From an uncultured Pelagibacteraceae bacterium (GTDB lineage: Bacteria; Pseudomonadota; Alphaproteobacteria; Pelagibacterales; Pelagibacteraceae): a stretch of DNA of 64,000 bases. Of this stretch, positions 1 through 9,554 are shown piece after piece. The DNA lies in NCBI GenBank assembly GCA_902605645.1, contig CACLDE010000001.1, positions 80,738 through 144,737 of the forward strand. The letters are read 5' to 3'. Within the stretch, counting starts at the first letter, position 1. Each line of letters starts with the position of its first letter. The translations under genes and the position numbers were made by a program. The notes beneath the pieces are model-generated. The model did not search any database, was not told where the DNA came from, and saw only the letters and a list, made by a program, of their open reading frames with translations.

Positions 1-665
1 CACACAGAGGAATTGAAACTGTAACTTACATGTTAAATGGAGAATTCGAACATCAAGATAGTACGGGTGCTAAAGGAACTATGGCCCCAGGAGATGTTCA
101 GTGGATGAAAACCGGACGAGGAATTATTCATTCAGAAATGCCAGCGATGTCTGGAGGAAAATTACTAGGTTTTCAACTTTGGATAAACATGCCAGCTAAA
201 CTAAAAAAAAATAAACCTGAATACATTTATATAAAAGGTAACGAGCTTGGTGTTCACTCAGATGATGAAAAAACTGTAAAAGTAATTGCAGGAAGATACT
301 TAAAAACAGTAGGGCCAGAAAAAAATCACAATGTGGAACCAATTTATTTTCACGTGATATTGAAAGAGGGAAAAGAATTTAGTTATGAAGTACCATACGG
401 TCATAATTCTTTTATTTATATTCTTAAAGGAGATTTAAGAATAGGAGAAAAGAGTCATAATAAAACTGGTGACTCAAACCTAATTTTATTAGAGCGGGGA
501 AATAAACTTAAAATTAAAGCTAATAAAAAAACAGAATTTCTTTTTATAGCAGGAAAGCCAATCGGGGAGCCTATAGCAAGAGGTGGTCCATTTGTAATGA
601 ATACAAAAGCTGAGATACTTGAAGCTATTCAAGATTATAATAACGGAACATTTGCTAAATACTAA
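1..665 (+). CDS. Pirin family protein, 5' end cut by window edge
   Basis: This is the C-terminal part of a pirin-like bicupin. The reading frame is open from base 3 and begins with HRGIETVTYML, which matches the conserved HPHRGxETVTY metal-binding motif of pirins, so the gene starts upstream of the window. The ATG at 30 lies inside the first cupin and is not the real start. A second metal motif is visible as GRGIIHSEMP (His and Glu ligands). Bacterial pirins bind Fe and some have quercetinase activity; the substrate here is unknown. The tail carries the usual PIGEPIARGGPFVMNT motif. The quinone oxidoreductase gene follows after 25 bases on the same strand. Confidence 0.9.
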   Translation, partial: HRGIETVTYMLNGEFEHQDSTGAKGTMAPGDVQWMKTGRGIIHSEMPAMSGGKLLGFQLWINMPAKLKKNKPEYIYIKGNELGVHSDDEKTVKVIAGRYLKTVGPEKNHNVEPIYFHVILKEGKEFSYEVPYGHNSFIYILKGDLRIGEKSHNKTGDSNLILLERGNKLKIKANKKTEFLFIAGKPIGEPIARGGPFVMNTKAEILEAIQDYNNGTFAKY

Positions 666-690
666 AAGTTAAAGTACGTTCCCGTTAAAA

Positions 691-1665
691 ATGCCAAAAT
701 CAATTATTATTAAAAAAAACGGAGGGCCTGAAGTTTTAGAACTTCAAGATGTAGAAGTTGGGTCACCGGGGCCAGACGAAATTAAGGTTACTAATCACGC
801 TGTTGGATTAAATTATATTGATACTTATCATAGATCAGGTTTGTATCCTATAAAACTACCAAGTGGTATCGGATTAGAAGCAGCTGGAAAAATAGATGAA
901 GTTGGCTCAAATGTAAGCGAATTTAATAAAGGAGATAATATAGCATATGCCTCCGTTCCTCTTGGAGCTTACTCTAGTCAAAGAATTATTCCTGCAAATA
1001 TAGCAATAAAAATTCCAGATGGTGTTTCTCATGAGATAGCAGCTACCTTAATAACAAAAGGTTTAACTACAAATTACTTATTAACAAAGACTTATCATTT
1101 GAAAGCTGGTGAGACAGTTTTATTTCATGCGGCAGCTGGTGGTGTAGGACAAATCTTCGCTCAATGGGCTAACAGTATTGGAGCAAAAGTAATTGGAACA
1201 GTGGGATCAGATGACAAGATTAAAGTTGCTGAAGAAAATGGATATTCACACGTCATAAATTATACTAAAAATGATTTTTCAAAAGAAGTATTGAAAATTA
1301 CAAATAACGTAGGTGTGCCAGCTGTTTTTGATGGGGTAGGAAAGAAAACATTTCATGGATCTTTAGCTTGTCTTAAAACTAGGGGTATGATGATAAGTTT
1401 TGGTAATGCATCTGGACCATTAGATCCTGTAAATGTTCCAAAAGATATTCAGCCAAAAGGACTTTATTTAACTAGGCCTTCAATTGCGCAATATTTTACA
1501 AATAGAAAAGAGCTTCAAGAAGGAGCTGACTCAATTTTTGAAAAAGTAAAATTCGGAAAGATAAAAATTAAAATATCAAAAAAATATACTTTAGCAGATG
1601 CTAAGCAAGCACATGCTGATTTAGAAGCTAGGAAGTTACTAGGTCCTGCAATTTTAATTCCTTAA
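691..1665 (+). CDS. qor: NADPH:quinone oxidoreductase, zinc-independent MDR family
   Basis: A 324-residue medium-chain dehydrogenase/reductase. The N-terminal GroES-like domain runs to about residue 120, and the Rossmann domain has its glycine motif AAAGGVGQ at 147-154. The zinc-ligand cysteines of alcohol dehydrogenases are missing, as in the Qor branch. The expected role is NADPH-dependent one-electron reduction of quinones in the cytosol. The length matches the family (about 325). The stop codon overlaps the ATG of the next gene by one base, so the two are probably translated together. The substrate is inferred from the family only. Confidence 0.9.
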   Translation: MPKSIIIKKNGGPEVLELQDVEVGSPGPDEIKVTNHAVGLNYIDTYHRSGLYPIKLPSGIGLEAAGKIDEVGSNVSEFNKGDNIAYASVPLGAYSSQRIIPANIAIKIPDGVSHEIAATLITKGLTTNYLLTKTYHLKAGETVLFHAAAGGVGQIFAQWANSIGAKVIGTVGSDDKIKVAEENGYSHVINYTKNDFSKEVLKITNNVGVPAVFDGVGKKTFHGSLACLKTRGMMISFGNASGPLDPVNVPKDIQPKGLYLTRPSIAQYFTNRKELQEGADSIFEKVKFGKIKIKISKKYTLADAKQAHADLEARKLLGPAILIP

Positions 1666-1931
1666 TGAGCAAAAGAATAGTTTCTCCATGTATTAGTATA
1701 TGTAAAACTGATCCTTTAACAGGTTATTGTTATGGTTGTGCAAGAACTGATGAAGAAAAAAAATTATGGAAGTATGAGAAAACTACTATCCAGTGGAAAA
1801 CAAAAAATTTAGAAGAAATCATTTCTAGAATGAAAGGATGGCAGCTAGATACTTTTAAAGAGTCTTATAAGCATAAAGTTGAAAAAGGGATTTCTCTTTT
1901 TAAAAAAGATTTATTAAACAAGAAATTATAA
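1665..1931 (+). CDS. DUF1289 family small Cys-rich protein
   Basis: An 88-residue protein with four cysteines near the N-terminus (C9, C13, C22, C25) spaced as in DUF1289 (PCISICxxDxxTGYCYGCxRT). The cysteines suggest a metal or Fe-S site, but no function is established for the family. The C-terminal half is basic and helical. It starts at the stop codon of the quinone oxidoreductase gene and its 3' end overlaps the convergent membrane gene by 6 bases. Confidence 0.8.
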   Translation: MSKRIVSPCISICKTDPLTGYCYGCARTDEEKKLWKYEKTTIQWKTKNLEEIISRMKGWQLDTFKESYKHKVEKGISLFKKDLLNKKL

Positions 1932-2345
1932 ATCTTTTTTCATTGACTCCATATCGCTTAAATGAAACTTTAAAGCCGCATTTGATAATCTTATCTCTTG
2001 CAAAAACAAAAAAATTGAAAAAATCATACATAGACAACAAAAAGCAAAACTCAATCTAGCGTAAAAAACTAAATCTAAATAAAGTAATAAAACTGTAAGC
2101 ATATTAAATAGAAAACCAAAAGCAGAAAAGCCCATTACATACTTAAGGTAATTTGTTCTTTTATTTAATACATGAAGTTGGTTTTCCCATTCTGGAGGAA
2201 TTTTTTTTTCAAAAGTATATTGATCATGTATTTTTCTTATTAAAGCGCTTAAAGTATGAAATCGATTACTGTACATCGTCATCATTAATGGGATTGCTGG
2301 AAACATTAAGGCTGCTACTGTGTAATCAATATCCATACGAATCAA
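1926..2345 (-). CDS. DUF2721-like integral membrane protein
   Basis: A 139-residue membrane protein with hydrophobic segments at about residues 7-25, 68-90 and 93-116. The N-terminal pattern (FPAIPLMMTMYSNRFHTLSALIR) is like DUF2721 proteins, where a membrane segment is followed by NRF and ALIR-type motifs. No function is known for the family. It is transcribed divergently from ubiA, with 44 bases between start codons. The 65-residue frame on the opposite strand here is antisense noise. Confidence 0.65.
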   Translation of the reverse strand: MIRMDIDYTVAALMFPAIPLMMTMYSNRFHTLSALIRKIHDQYTFEKKIPPEWENQLHVLNKRTNYLKYVMGFSAFGFLFNMLTVLLLYLDLVFYARLSFAFCCLCMIFSIFLFLQEIRLSNAALKFHLSDMESMKKDL

Positions 2346-2389
2346 ATTGATTATGTATATTACGTTTGATATTTACAAGTCATATTTAA

Positions 2390-3250
2390 ATGAAAGATTT
2401 TAAAATATTCATTAATTTAACAAGATTAAACAGACCTATCGGTTATTTGCTGTTGTTTTGGCCTTGCAGCTGGGGTTTAGCCTATGCTTACTCTTTCAAT
2501 GAAAATATTGAAAAATTTTTATATTACCTAATTTTATTTTTTTTAGGTGCAGTTTTAATGCGAAGTGCAGGGTGTATTGTAAATGATATAGTCGATAGAC
2601 AACTTGACAAAAAAGTAAGCAGAACTAGAAATAGACCTTTGGCAGCTAATTTAATTTCAGTAAAGAACGCTTTTTTGTACGTTGTTATTCTTTGCGGTTT
2701 AGCATTTGGTATTTTAATACAATTTAATCTTTTAACAATTGTAATGGGTTTGGCCTCTATGTCTCTAGCTTTTTCTTATCCGTTTATGAAAAGAATAACT
2801 TACTGGCCACAACTTTTTTTAGGTTTGACCTTTAATTGGGGGATTATAATGGCTTGGGCATCGGTGAGTAATTATTTAAATGGTGATATTTTTATAGTTT
2901 ATCTTGCGGCCATATTTTGGACATTGGGTTATGACACAATTTACGGAGCTCAAGATATTATAGATGATGAAATCATAGGAGTAAAATCAACATCAATTAA
3001 ATTTAAATCCATGTTAAAAAAATTTGTTCTATTATGCTACTCAATAACCATATTAATTATCTTTGTGTTTTTTTTTAACAGAATGAATTCTTTGTATTTT
3101 TTAGTTCCCCTAACAGCTTTTGTAATAACTTTATTTTATCAATTATATATTTTTAACAAACAGAAACCGGAAACTTGTTTGCAAGCTTTTAAAATAAATA
3201 ATTTCTCTGGATTTTATTTATTTTTGGCTTTTTTAACTTTTTCTTTTTGA
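2390..3250 (+). CDS. ubiA: 4-hydroxybenzoate polyprenyltransferase
   Basis: UbiA attaches the polyprenyl tail to 4-hydroxybenzoate in ubiquinone synthesis at the inner membrane. The protein has 286 residues and is rich in membrane helices. The first Asp-rich motif NDIVDRQLD lies at 65-73, followed by RTRNRPL at 79-84. The second motif, YDTIYGAQDIIDD, lies at 181-193. Both bind Mg-diphosphate in the family. Length is typical (about 290). It leads a tight run into msbA, waaA, lpxK and lpxL, with one base between ubiA and msbA. Confidence 0.94.
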   Translation: MKDFKIFINLTRLNRPIGYLLLFWPCSWGLAYAYSFNENIEKFLYYLILFFLGAVLMRSAGCIVNDIVDRQLDKKVSRTRNRPLAANLISVKNAFLYVVILCGLAFGILIQFNLLTIVMGLASMSLAFSYPFMKRITYWPQLFLGLTFNWGIIMAWASVSNYLNGDIFIVYLAAIFWTLGYDTIYGAQDIIDDEIIGVKSTSIKFKSMLKKFVLLCYSITILIIFVFFFNRMNSLYFLVPLTAFVITLFYQLYIFNKQKPETCLQAFKINNFSGFYLFLAFLTFSF

Positions 3251-3251
3251 A

Positions 3252-4994
3252 ATGAAATTTGAAGAATTGAAAATTATCTTAAAAAGACTTTATAGGGAGC
3301 ACATAAATAGATATCTGAATAGAATTTTTTTATCACTATTTTTATCTTTAATTGTCTCTATTAGTACTTCAGCTATTGCCTGGTTGCTTGACCCAGCCGT
3401 GAAGAAGATATTTATTGAAAATAACCAAACTTATGCTTGGGTAATTCCTTTGGCAATAATAATTGCATTTTCTTCTAAGGGTATTTGTTTATACATAGCT
3501 AGAATACTATTGATTAAAACTGGCCAGGAAATATCTGGCGAACTTCAAACTAAAGTTGCTAAATATATTTTAAATACTGATATAGCTACAATTGAAAAAA
3601 AACATTCGGGTAAATTTATTGCAAATATAAACTTTGATGCAGGGCAAGTAAATTCTTTATGTAGCACTGGCATACTTAATTCTATGAAAGACTCTATGAC
3701 ATTAATCGCTTTAGTTGGTGTAATGTTTTACCAAAATTGGAAGCTCACCTTATTTGCTTTAATAATGATGCCTTTAGCAGCAGGACTATCTAAGTCTTTA
3801 GGTAAAAGAATAGGTAAAGCTGTTTCTGAAGCAGGTGAAATTTCAGGAATACTTACATCTCATTTATCTGAAATTTTAAAAGCATCTAAAATGATAAGAA
3901 TTTATCAAAAAGAAGATTTTGAATATCAAAAATCAAAAGAAATTATTTTTCAAATGGTAAACAAAGCGGCTAAAATAGCTTCGATCATTGTGAGAGCGAC
4001 ACCATTAATGGAAATATTAACAGGATTTATGATTGCAGGATTTATTTACTTTTCTGGTGCATTAATTTCTTCAGGAGAACTACAAGTTAATCAATTTTTC
4101 TCATTTTTAGCAGCTATGATGTTAGCCTATCAACCTATTAGGTCACTAGCTACGATTAATATGGTTGTTTTTTCAGGTGCCGCTGGTGCTAAGAGAATTT
4201 ATAATGTAATAGACCAACCAATTAAAATAGGTAACGATCAAAGTCTCCCAGATTTTAAGCCCTCTGCAGGTAATATTAAGTTTTCTAATGTAAGTTTTAA
4301 ATATGAAAACTCTAATGATAAAGCTATTAGCAATATAAATTTAGATATAAAAGGTGGAACCATTGCCGCTTTTGTTGGGCACAGCGGCGCAGGGAAAAGC
4401 ACAATAATAAATTTGCTACCAAGATTTTATGACCCTCAAAGTGGCGAAATATTTATTGACCAGCAGAATACTAAGTCTGTAAATTTAAATTCCTTAAGAA
4501 GGACTATTTCTTTAGTTAGTCAAGACGTTATTCTTTTTGATAGTACTGTAAAGGAAAACATTTTATATGCTAATAAAGGTGCCTCGGAAGAGGAGTTTTT
4601 AGATTCTTGTAAATTTGCTGCTGCAGAGGAATTCATACAGAACTTGCCACAGAAGTATGACACTTTAATTGGAGAAAACGGGATTAGACTTTCCGGGGGA
4701 CAAAAACAAAGATTATCAATAGCTAGAGCAATTCTTAAAAAGTCTCCTATAATTCTACTAGATGAGGCTACTTCATCTTTAGACACAGAGTCAGAGGAAG
4801 TAGTTCAAAGCGCCATCAAAAACTTAACTAAGAATAAAACAACTCTCGTAATAGCTCATAGGTTATCAACTATACACAATGCTGATAAAATTTTTGTTAT
4901 AAAAAATGGAAAAGTAATAGACTCTGGAAGTCATGAGGAACTTATCAAAAACTGTGATTACTATAAATTATTGTACGAAAAACAATTGAAATAA
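3252..4994 (+). CDS. msbA: Lipid A export ABC transporter MsbA
   Basis: A 580-residue half-transporter with a membrane domain (about 20-320) fused to an ATPase domain. Walker A is GHSGAGKST (376-384), the signature LSGGQ is at 480-484, and Walker B ILLDEATS is at 501-508. MsbA homodimers flip lipid A-core across the inner membrane. The assignment to MsbA rather than another exporter rests on its neighbours waaA, lpxK and lpxL, which build and decorate lipid A. It is 6 bases from waaA. Confidence 0.88.
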   Translation: MKFEELKIILKRLYREHINRYLNRIFLSLFLSLIVSISTSAIAWLLDPAVKKIFIENNQTYAWVIPLAIIIAFSSKGICLYIARILLIKTGQEISGELQTKVAKYILNTDIATIEKKHSGKFIANINFDAGQVNSLCSTGILNSMKDSMTLIALVGVMFYQNWKLTLFALIMMPLAAGLSKSLGKRIGKAVSEAGEISGILTSHLSEILKASKMIRIYQKEDFEYQKSKEIIFQMVNKAAKIASIIVRATPLMEILTGFMIAGFIYFSGALISSGELQVNQFFSFLAAMMLAYQPIRSLATINMVVFSGAAGAKRIYNVIDQPIKIGNDQSLPDFKPSAGNIKFSNVSFKYENSNDKAISNINLDIKGGTIAAFVGHSGAGKSTIINLLPRFYDPQSGEIFIDQQNTKSVNLNSLRRTISLVSQDVILFDSTVKENILYANKGASEEEFLDSCKFAAAEEFIQNLPQKYDTLIGENGIRLSGGQKQRLSIARAILKKSPIILLDEATSSLDTESEEVVQSAIKNLTKNKTTLVIAHRLSTIHNADKIFVIKNGKVIDSGSHEELIKNCDYYKLLYEKQLK

Positions 4995-5000
4995 AAGTTT

Positions 5001-6272
5001 ATGATTTCTTTATATAGATTTTTAACTTTTTTTTTATTTCCGATATTTTTGATAATTATCTATTTAAGGCGATTGATAAACAAAGAAGATAAAATAAGGT
5101 ATAAAGAAAAATTAACAATTAATGAAAGTAATTTTCCAAAAAATAAAAAAATTTTTTGGATACATGCTGCTAGCATTGGTGAAACCAATAGTGTTATTCC
5201 TTTTATTCAAGAGTTAAATAATAATCATAAAGATATATTTGTTTTATTTACCTCAACGACTTTGAGCTCTAGTGAGCTTATTAAAAAAAAAAAATTAATC
5301 CAGAGTAATTTCCGACACCGATTTTTTCCCCTTGATAATCAATTTTTAGTAAAAAAATTTCTAAGTTATTGGAAACCAAATTTAATAATTTTTATAGATT
5401 CTGAAGTTTGGCCAAACTATTTACTTGAAATATCAAAAAGGAGGATACCTTTAATTTTACTTAATGGAAGGATTACAATGAAAACATTTAAACGCTGGAA
5501 ATTATTCCCTAATCTATCAAAAGAATTATTCGGTCTATATGATTTGTGTTTATCTTCAAGTAAAGAGTCCGAAAATAATTTAAAGTCTTTGGGTGCAAAA
5601 AATGTAAAATTCATTGGAAATCTAAAATTTTGTCCTTCAGTAAAAGTTGAAAATAATAATAATAATTTAACTTATCTATTTAAAGATTTTTTCATTTGGT
5701 GTGCAGCCAGCACTCACCCAGGTGAAGAAGAAATAATTTTAAAAACACATGATTTATTGAAAAAAAGGGGTATTAAATTAGTGACTATTATAATTCCCCG
5801 CCATATTAAAAGATCAAAAGAAATTTTAACAAACTGCAAAAATTTAGATCTTAATAGTCAAGTTGTTAATAATTATGACGAGATTTCAAAAAATTCTGAG
5901 ATCCTAATTATAAATTCTATAGGTGAAATAACTAAATATTTTTATAATTGCAAAAGTGTTTTTATGGGAAAATCATTCTCAAAAAAATTAATTAAAGTTG
6001 GTGGCCAAAATCCTATTGAACCAGCAAAATGTGGTTGTAAAATATATCATGGCCCATATGTTTCTAACTTTAAGGAAATTTATGATTTTTTAAATAAAAA
6101 GGAGATCGCCTATAAGATTAACAACGAGACTGAGTTGTCTGAAAACCTAATTAGAGACTTTAAAAATAATTTGAGTACTAATGAAAAAAATATAGAAGAA
6201 CTAAATAATTATGGTGAAAAAATTTTAACTCTCACCACCAAAGAAATTTTAAAATTGCAAAATGAAATTTAA
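5001..6272 (+). CDS. waaA: Kdo transferase (3-deoxy-D-manno-octulosonic acid transferase)
   Basis: WaaA (KdtA) transfers Kdo from CMP-Kdo to lipid IVA. The 423-residue GT-B protein begins with a membrane anchor (about 5-25). It has the catalytic-type motif WIHAASIGE (53-61), where the Glu is the expected general base, and in the C-terminal domain GGQNPIEPA, the family's GGHNPLEPA motif with His replaced by Gln. CMP-Kdo would come from KdsB, also in this window. The 3' end overlaps lpxK by 11 bases. Whether one or two Kdo are added cannot be read from the sequence. Confidence 0.92.
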   Translation: MISLYRFLTFFLFPIFLIIIYLRRLINKEDKIRYKEKLTINESNFPKNKKIFWIHAASIGETNSVIPFIQELNNNHKDIFVLFTSTTLSSSELIKKKKLIQSNFRHRFFPLDNQFLVKKFLSYWKPNLIIFIDSEVWPNYLLEISKRRIPLILLNGRITMKTFKRWKLFPNLSKELFGLYDLCLSSSKESENNLKSLGAKNVKFIGNLKFCPSVKVENNNNNLTYLFKDFFIWCAASTHPGEEEIILKTHDLLKKRGIKLVTIIIPRHIKRSKEILTNCKNLDLNSQVVNNYDEISKNSEILIINSIGEITKYFYNCKSVFMGKSFSKKLIKVGGQNPIEPAKCGCKIYHGPYVSNFKEIYDFLNKKEIAYKINNETELSENLIRDFKNNLSTNEKNIEELNNYGEKILTLTTKEILKLQNEI

Positions 6273-7188
6273 AAAACCAAACTTTTGGAAAGACATAAAT
6301 CCAATCTCACTATTTCTTTTACCATTTTCTTTAATTACTTTTTTATTCAATTATTTAAAATCAATTTTAATAACTAAGAATAGATATGAAATTCCAATAA
6401 TTTGTGTTGGAAATATTTTTATTGGCGGAACAGGTAAAACCCCTTTAAGTATTTTTATTTATAACTTACTTGAAAAGAAAAAATTTAAGCCTGCAATAGT
6501 AAGGAAATACTATTCTTCACATCTGGACGAAATAAGTTTTACAAAAAATAAAGTAAAACAATTTTTTTGTGATAAAAAAAGAATTTCATCAATTTTAAGT
6601 GCGCAACAAAAAAATAACAATGTCATAATAATGGATGATGGATTACAGGATCTCTCTATTCAAAAAGATTTAAATATTGTCTGTTTTAACAGCATGGATT
6701 TAGTCGGTAATGGCTTGCTGTTGCCAGCAGGTCCGCTAAGAGATCAATTAAATAAATTAAGGATTTGTCAAATAGTAGTCATAAATGGAATTAGGAATAT
6801 CAATTTTGAAAAAAAATTGAGACTAATAAATAATGATATAAAAATATACCAATCAAAATATGAAATTAAAAATGCAAAAAAGTATAAAGGAGAAAAAATA
6901 CTTGCTTTTGCAGGAATTGGAAATCCTGAAAATTTCTTCGCGCTTTTAAAAAGCCATGGATTTAAAGTAAATGACAAAATTTCGTTTCCAGATCATTATC
7001 AATATACTAAGAGTGAGATAAAAGATATTATAATTAGAGCCAATGAAAAAAAGTTAAAAATAATTACTACAGAAAAAGATTATTTTAGAATTAAACATTT
7101 AGGATTTAAAAAAATAGAACGTATTGTTGTAGGTTTAAAAATTGTAAATTATCAAAGTTTTGAAAAAGAGGTGTTAAAAGTTTTATGA
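6262..7188 (+). CDS. lpxK: Tetraacyldisaccharide 4'-kinase
   Basis: LpxK phosphorylates the 4' position of the lipid A disaccharide at the inner membrane. The 308-residue protein has an N-terminal membrane-associated helix and a P-loop, GNIFIGGTGKTP (50-61), which is typical of the family, followed by the conserved MDDGLQD motif. It is slightly shorter than E. coli LpxK (328). It overlaps waaA upstream by 11 bases and the acyltransferase downstream by 4 bases, so the run is surely one operon. Confidence 0.93.
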   Translation: MKFKKPNFWKDINPISLFLLPFSLITFLFNYLKSILITKNRYEIPIICVGNIFIGGTGKTPLSIFIYNLLEKKKFKPAIVRKYYSSHLDEISFTKNKVKQFFCDKKRISSILSAQQKNNNVIIMDDGLQDLSIQKDLNIVCFNSMDLVGNGLLLPAGPLRDQLNKLRICQIVVINGIRNINFEKKLRLINNDIKIYQSKYEIKNAKKYKGEKILAFAGIGNPENFFALLKSHGFKVNDKISFPDHYQYTKSEIKDIIIRANEKKLKIITTEKDYFRIKHLGFKKIERIVVGLKIVNYQSFEKEVLKVL

Positions 7189-8048
7189 AAAAAAAAATTT
7201 TTTATTTTTTTCAATCAATAGTGATTTACGTATTTTTTTTTATTTCAAAGATTATTGGATTAAATTTAAGTAGGAAGTTATTTTCATTTATCTTTATTAA
7301 AATTGGCAATTTTTTCAAATCAAAGAAAATTATTCTTGAAAATTTAGATAGAATCAAACCTGATCTAACTATTTTAGATAAAGACCTTTTAATAAAAAAA
7401 ATGTGGTCTAATTATGGAAAAACATTTATTGAATATGTTCATTTAAATACATTTAAAAAAAATTCAAATCATATTAAAATTAAAAATAAACAAATTCTTG
7501 ACGAAATATTAAAAAAAAATAAACCTGTAGTTTTTATTTCTGGTCATTTCGCTAATTACGAATTGATGTCTATGGAATTAACAAAAGCAAAAATAAAGTT
7601 GGCCACAATATATAGACCGTTGAATAATTTTTTTTTAAATCCTTTTATGGAATTTCTTAGAAAATCATACGTGTGTGAAAATCAAATTAAAAAGGGTTTA
7701 AGTGGGGTTAAAGAAGCTCTAGAATTTATGAAAAAAGGTTATAGTATTGCTTTAATGGTTGATCAGAGAGTAAGTGAAGGATCTAAAATTAAATTTTTTA
7801 ATAATGATGCTTATACAACTACTCTACCTGCACAATTATCCTCTCGTTTTAATTGTGAAATAGTGCCGATTTATATTTTAAGAAGCCTAGATGATAAATT
7901 TGAAATGGAAATTTTAAATCCTATCGAATTTGATGAGAACACTGAAGGTAACAAAGAGTTAATGACAAAAAAGATCAGCAATACTGTCGAAGAGCTTATC
8001 TTGAGGGACCCGAGTCAATGGATATTAACACATAATAGGTGGAAATAG
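7185..8048 (+). CDS. lpxL: Lipid A late acyltransferase (LpxL/HtrB family)
   Basis: A 287-residue member of the lysophospholipid acyltransferase superfamily. It has an N-terminal membrane anchor and the catalytic H-x4-E motif HFANYE (His121, Glu126). These enzymes add secondary acyl chains to Kdo2-lipid IVA. The position right after waaA and lpxK fits a lipid A role. LpxL and LpxM types cannot be told apart from the sequence alone. It ends the rightward operon and faces a small DUF2093 gene 17 bases away. Confidence 0.85.
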   Translation: MKKKIFYFFQSIVIYVFFFISKIIGLNLSRKLFSFIFIKIGNFFKSKKIILENLDRIKPDLTILDKDLLIKKMWSNYGKTFIEYVHLNTFKKNSNHIKIKNKQILDEILKKNKPVVFISGHFANYELMSMELTKAKIKLATIYRPLNNFFLNPFMEFLRKSYVCENQIKKGLSGVKEALEFMKKGYSIALMVDQRVSEGSKIKFFNNDAYTTTLPAQLSSRFNCEIVPIYILRSLDDKFEMEILNPIEFDENTEGNKELMTKKISNTVEELILRDPSQWILTHNRWK

Positions 8049-8065
8049 CTTTTGGCATTATTTTA

Positions 8066-8257
8066 TTATTTTGATTTTTCGAATTTTTGCTTTACCTCAA
8101 CAGGTGAGAAGTATGCTTCTTGGAGTTCAACATTCCAATAATTTAAATTTTCAAGTGGAATTTTTTTTTTGGAAACGGCACACTCTACATAATCACCTTT
8201 TTCAATAACTTCGAATCTATTGGCTAAATACTTTAACTTTGCTTTTATTCCACTCAT
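8066..8257 (-). CDS. DUF2093 family protein
   Basis: A 63-residue protein matching the alphaproteobacterial DUF2093 pattern: F-x-V-I-x-x-G-x-x-V-x-C-A-V, then IPLxxLxYWxVxxQEAY. The function is unknown. The two cysteines of some homologues are reduced here to one (ECAVSKKKIP). It is divergent from purD, with only 31 bases between the two start codons, so both promoters must be very compact. Confidence 0.75.
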   Translation of the reverse strand: MSGIKAKLKYLANRFEVIEKGDYVECAVSKKKIPLENLNYWNVELQEAYFSPVEVKQKFEKSK

Positions 8258-8288
8258 AATTTAAGTATTATATAACAATTCTTTTAAT

Positions 8289-9554
8289 ATGAATATTGCT
8301 TTAATTGGTAGTGGAGGTCGAGAACACGCTTTATGTAGAAAGCTAATGGTTTCTAAAAAGATCAATAACGTCTTTTGTATACCAGGTAATGCTGGCACTG
8401 CTAAGATAGCAACTAACCTGAACATAAATTTTTTAAATTTTAAATTATTACTTAAAAATCTTAAATACCACAAAATTAGATTAGTCGTAGTGGGACCGGA
8501 AGAACCATTAGTAAAAGGGATTGTAAATTTTTTGGAGAAAAATGAGATTAAAGTATTTGGTCCTAGTAAATTTGCTGCTCAACTTGAAGGGTCGAAATCA
8601 TTTATGAAATTAATCTGTAAAAAATACAATATCCCAACAGCAAATTTTAAAATCTGCAAAAATGAAAAAGAATTTAAAAACTCCATTAATAAATTTAATT
8701 TACCTATTGTTGTTAAGGCAGATGGTTTAGCTGCTGGAAAGGGTGTTGTGATATGTAAAACAAAAAAAAAAGCATTTAAAATTTCAAAACAAATATTTAA
8801 AGGTAAGTTTAAAAGTTCAAATAAAGTTGTTCTGGAAGAATTTTTAGAAGGGGAAGAGGCTAGTTATTTCTTAGTTGTAGATAAGAATAATTTTATTCAG
8901 TTTGGAACAGCTCAAGATCATAAAAAAGTTTTCGAAAAAGAAAAAGGACCAAATACAGGTGGTATGGGTGCATATTCTCCTGCTCCAATTATTGATAATA
9001 GATTAGAAAAGAAAATTATTACGAGAATTGTAAGACCTACTTTGCAAGCGTTAAGAGATAAAAAAGAATTTTATAGAGGTTTTCTTTATGTTGGGTTGAT
9101 GATCAAAAATAAAGATCCATATTTAATTGAATACAATGTCAGGATGGGAGATCCCGAATGTCAAGTAATCATGCCTCGACTAAAAACTGACTTATTAAAA
9201 GTAATTAACTATTCGTTAAAGAATAAATTAAAAAAATTAAAATTAGCTTGGGAAAAAAATAAATGCATGACAATCGTTTTGTGCTCCAAAGGATATCCTG
9301 GAAATTATAAAAATGGAAAAGTAATTAAGATCAAAAGTATAAAAGATAATAAAAATTTGTTTATTATACACGCTGGTACAATATTTAATAATGAAGAAAT
9401 TGTTTCTAATGGTGGAAGAGTTTTAAATATTGTCTCTAAAGGTCAAGACTACAATCAAATTAGAAAAAAAATCATTAAATTAATTAAAAAAATTAATTGG
9501 AAAGATGGTTTTTATAGAAAAGATATTGGTTGGAGGGTTATAAAAAGATTATGA
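8289..9554 (+). CDS. purD: Phosphoribosylamine-glycine ligase (GAR synthetase)
   Basis: PurD joins glycine to phosphoribosylamine with ATP in purine synthesis. The 421-residue protein shows the N-terminal PurD motif IGSGGREHAL, the ATP-grasp core with LAAGKGVV, the signature GPNTGGMGAYSPAP, and EYNVRMGDPECQ. The length is standard (about 425). Its TGA stop overlaps the true ATG of rsmD (ATGA). purE and purK are elsewhere in the window. Confidence 0.96.
   Translation: MNIALIGSGGREHALCRKLMVSKKINNVFCIPGNAGTAKIATNLNINFLNFKLLLKNLKYHKIRLVVVGPEEPLVKGIVNFLEKNEIKVFGPSKFAAQLEGSKSFMKLICKKYNIPTANFKICKNEKEFKNSINKFNLPIVVKADGLAAGKGVVICKTKKKAFKISKQIFKGKFKSSNKVVLEEFLEGEEASYFLVVDKNNFIQFGTAQDHKKVFEKEKGPNTGGMGAYSPAPIIDNRLEKKIITRIVRPTLQALRDKKEFYRGFLYVGLMIKNKDPYLIEYNVRMGDPECQVIMPRLKTDLLKVINYSLKNKLKKLKLAWEKNKCMTIVLCSKGYPGNYKNGKVIKIKSIKDNKNLFIIHAGTIFNNEEIVSNGGRVLNIVSKGQDYNQIRKKIIKLIKKINWKDGFYRKDIGWRVIKRL

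Noticed and set aside
9530..9550. TTG start of rsmD upstream of the ATG
   Set aside because: RsmD proteins begin MRIIxG, and the ATG overlapping the purD stop is the better start.
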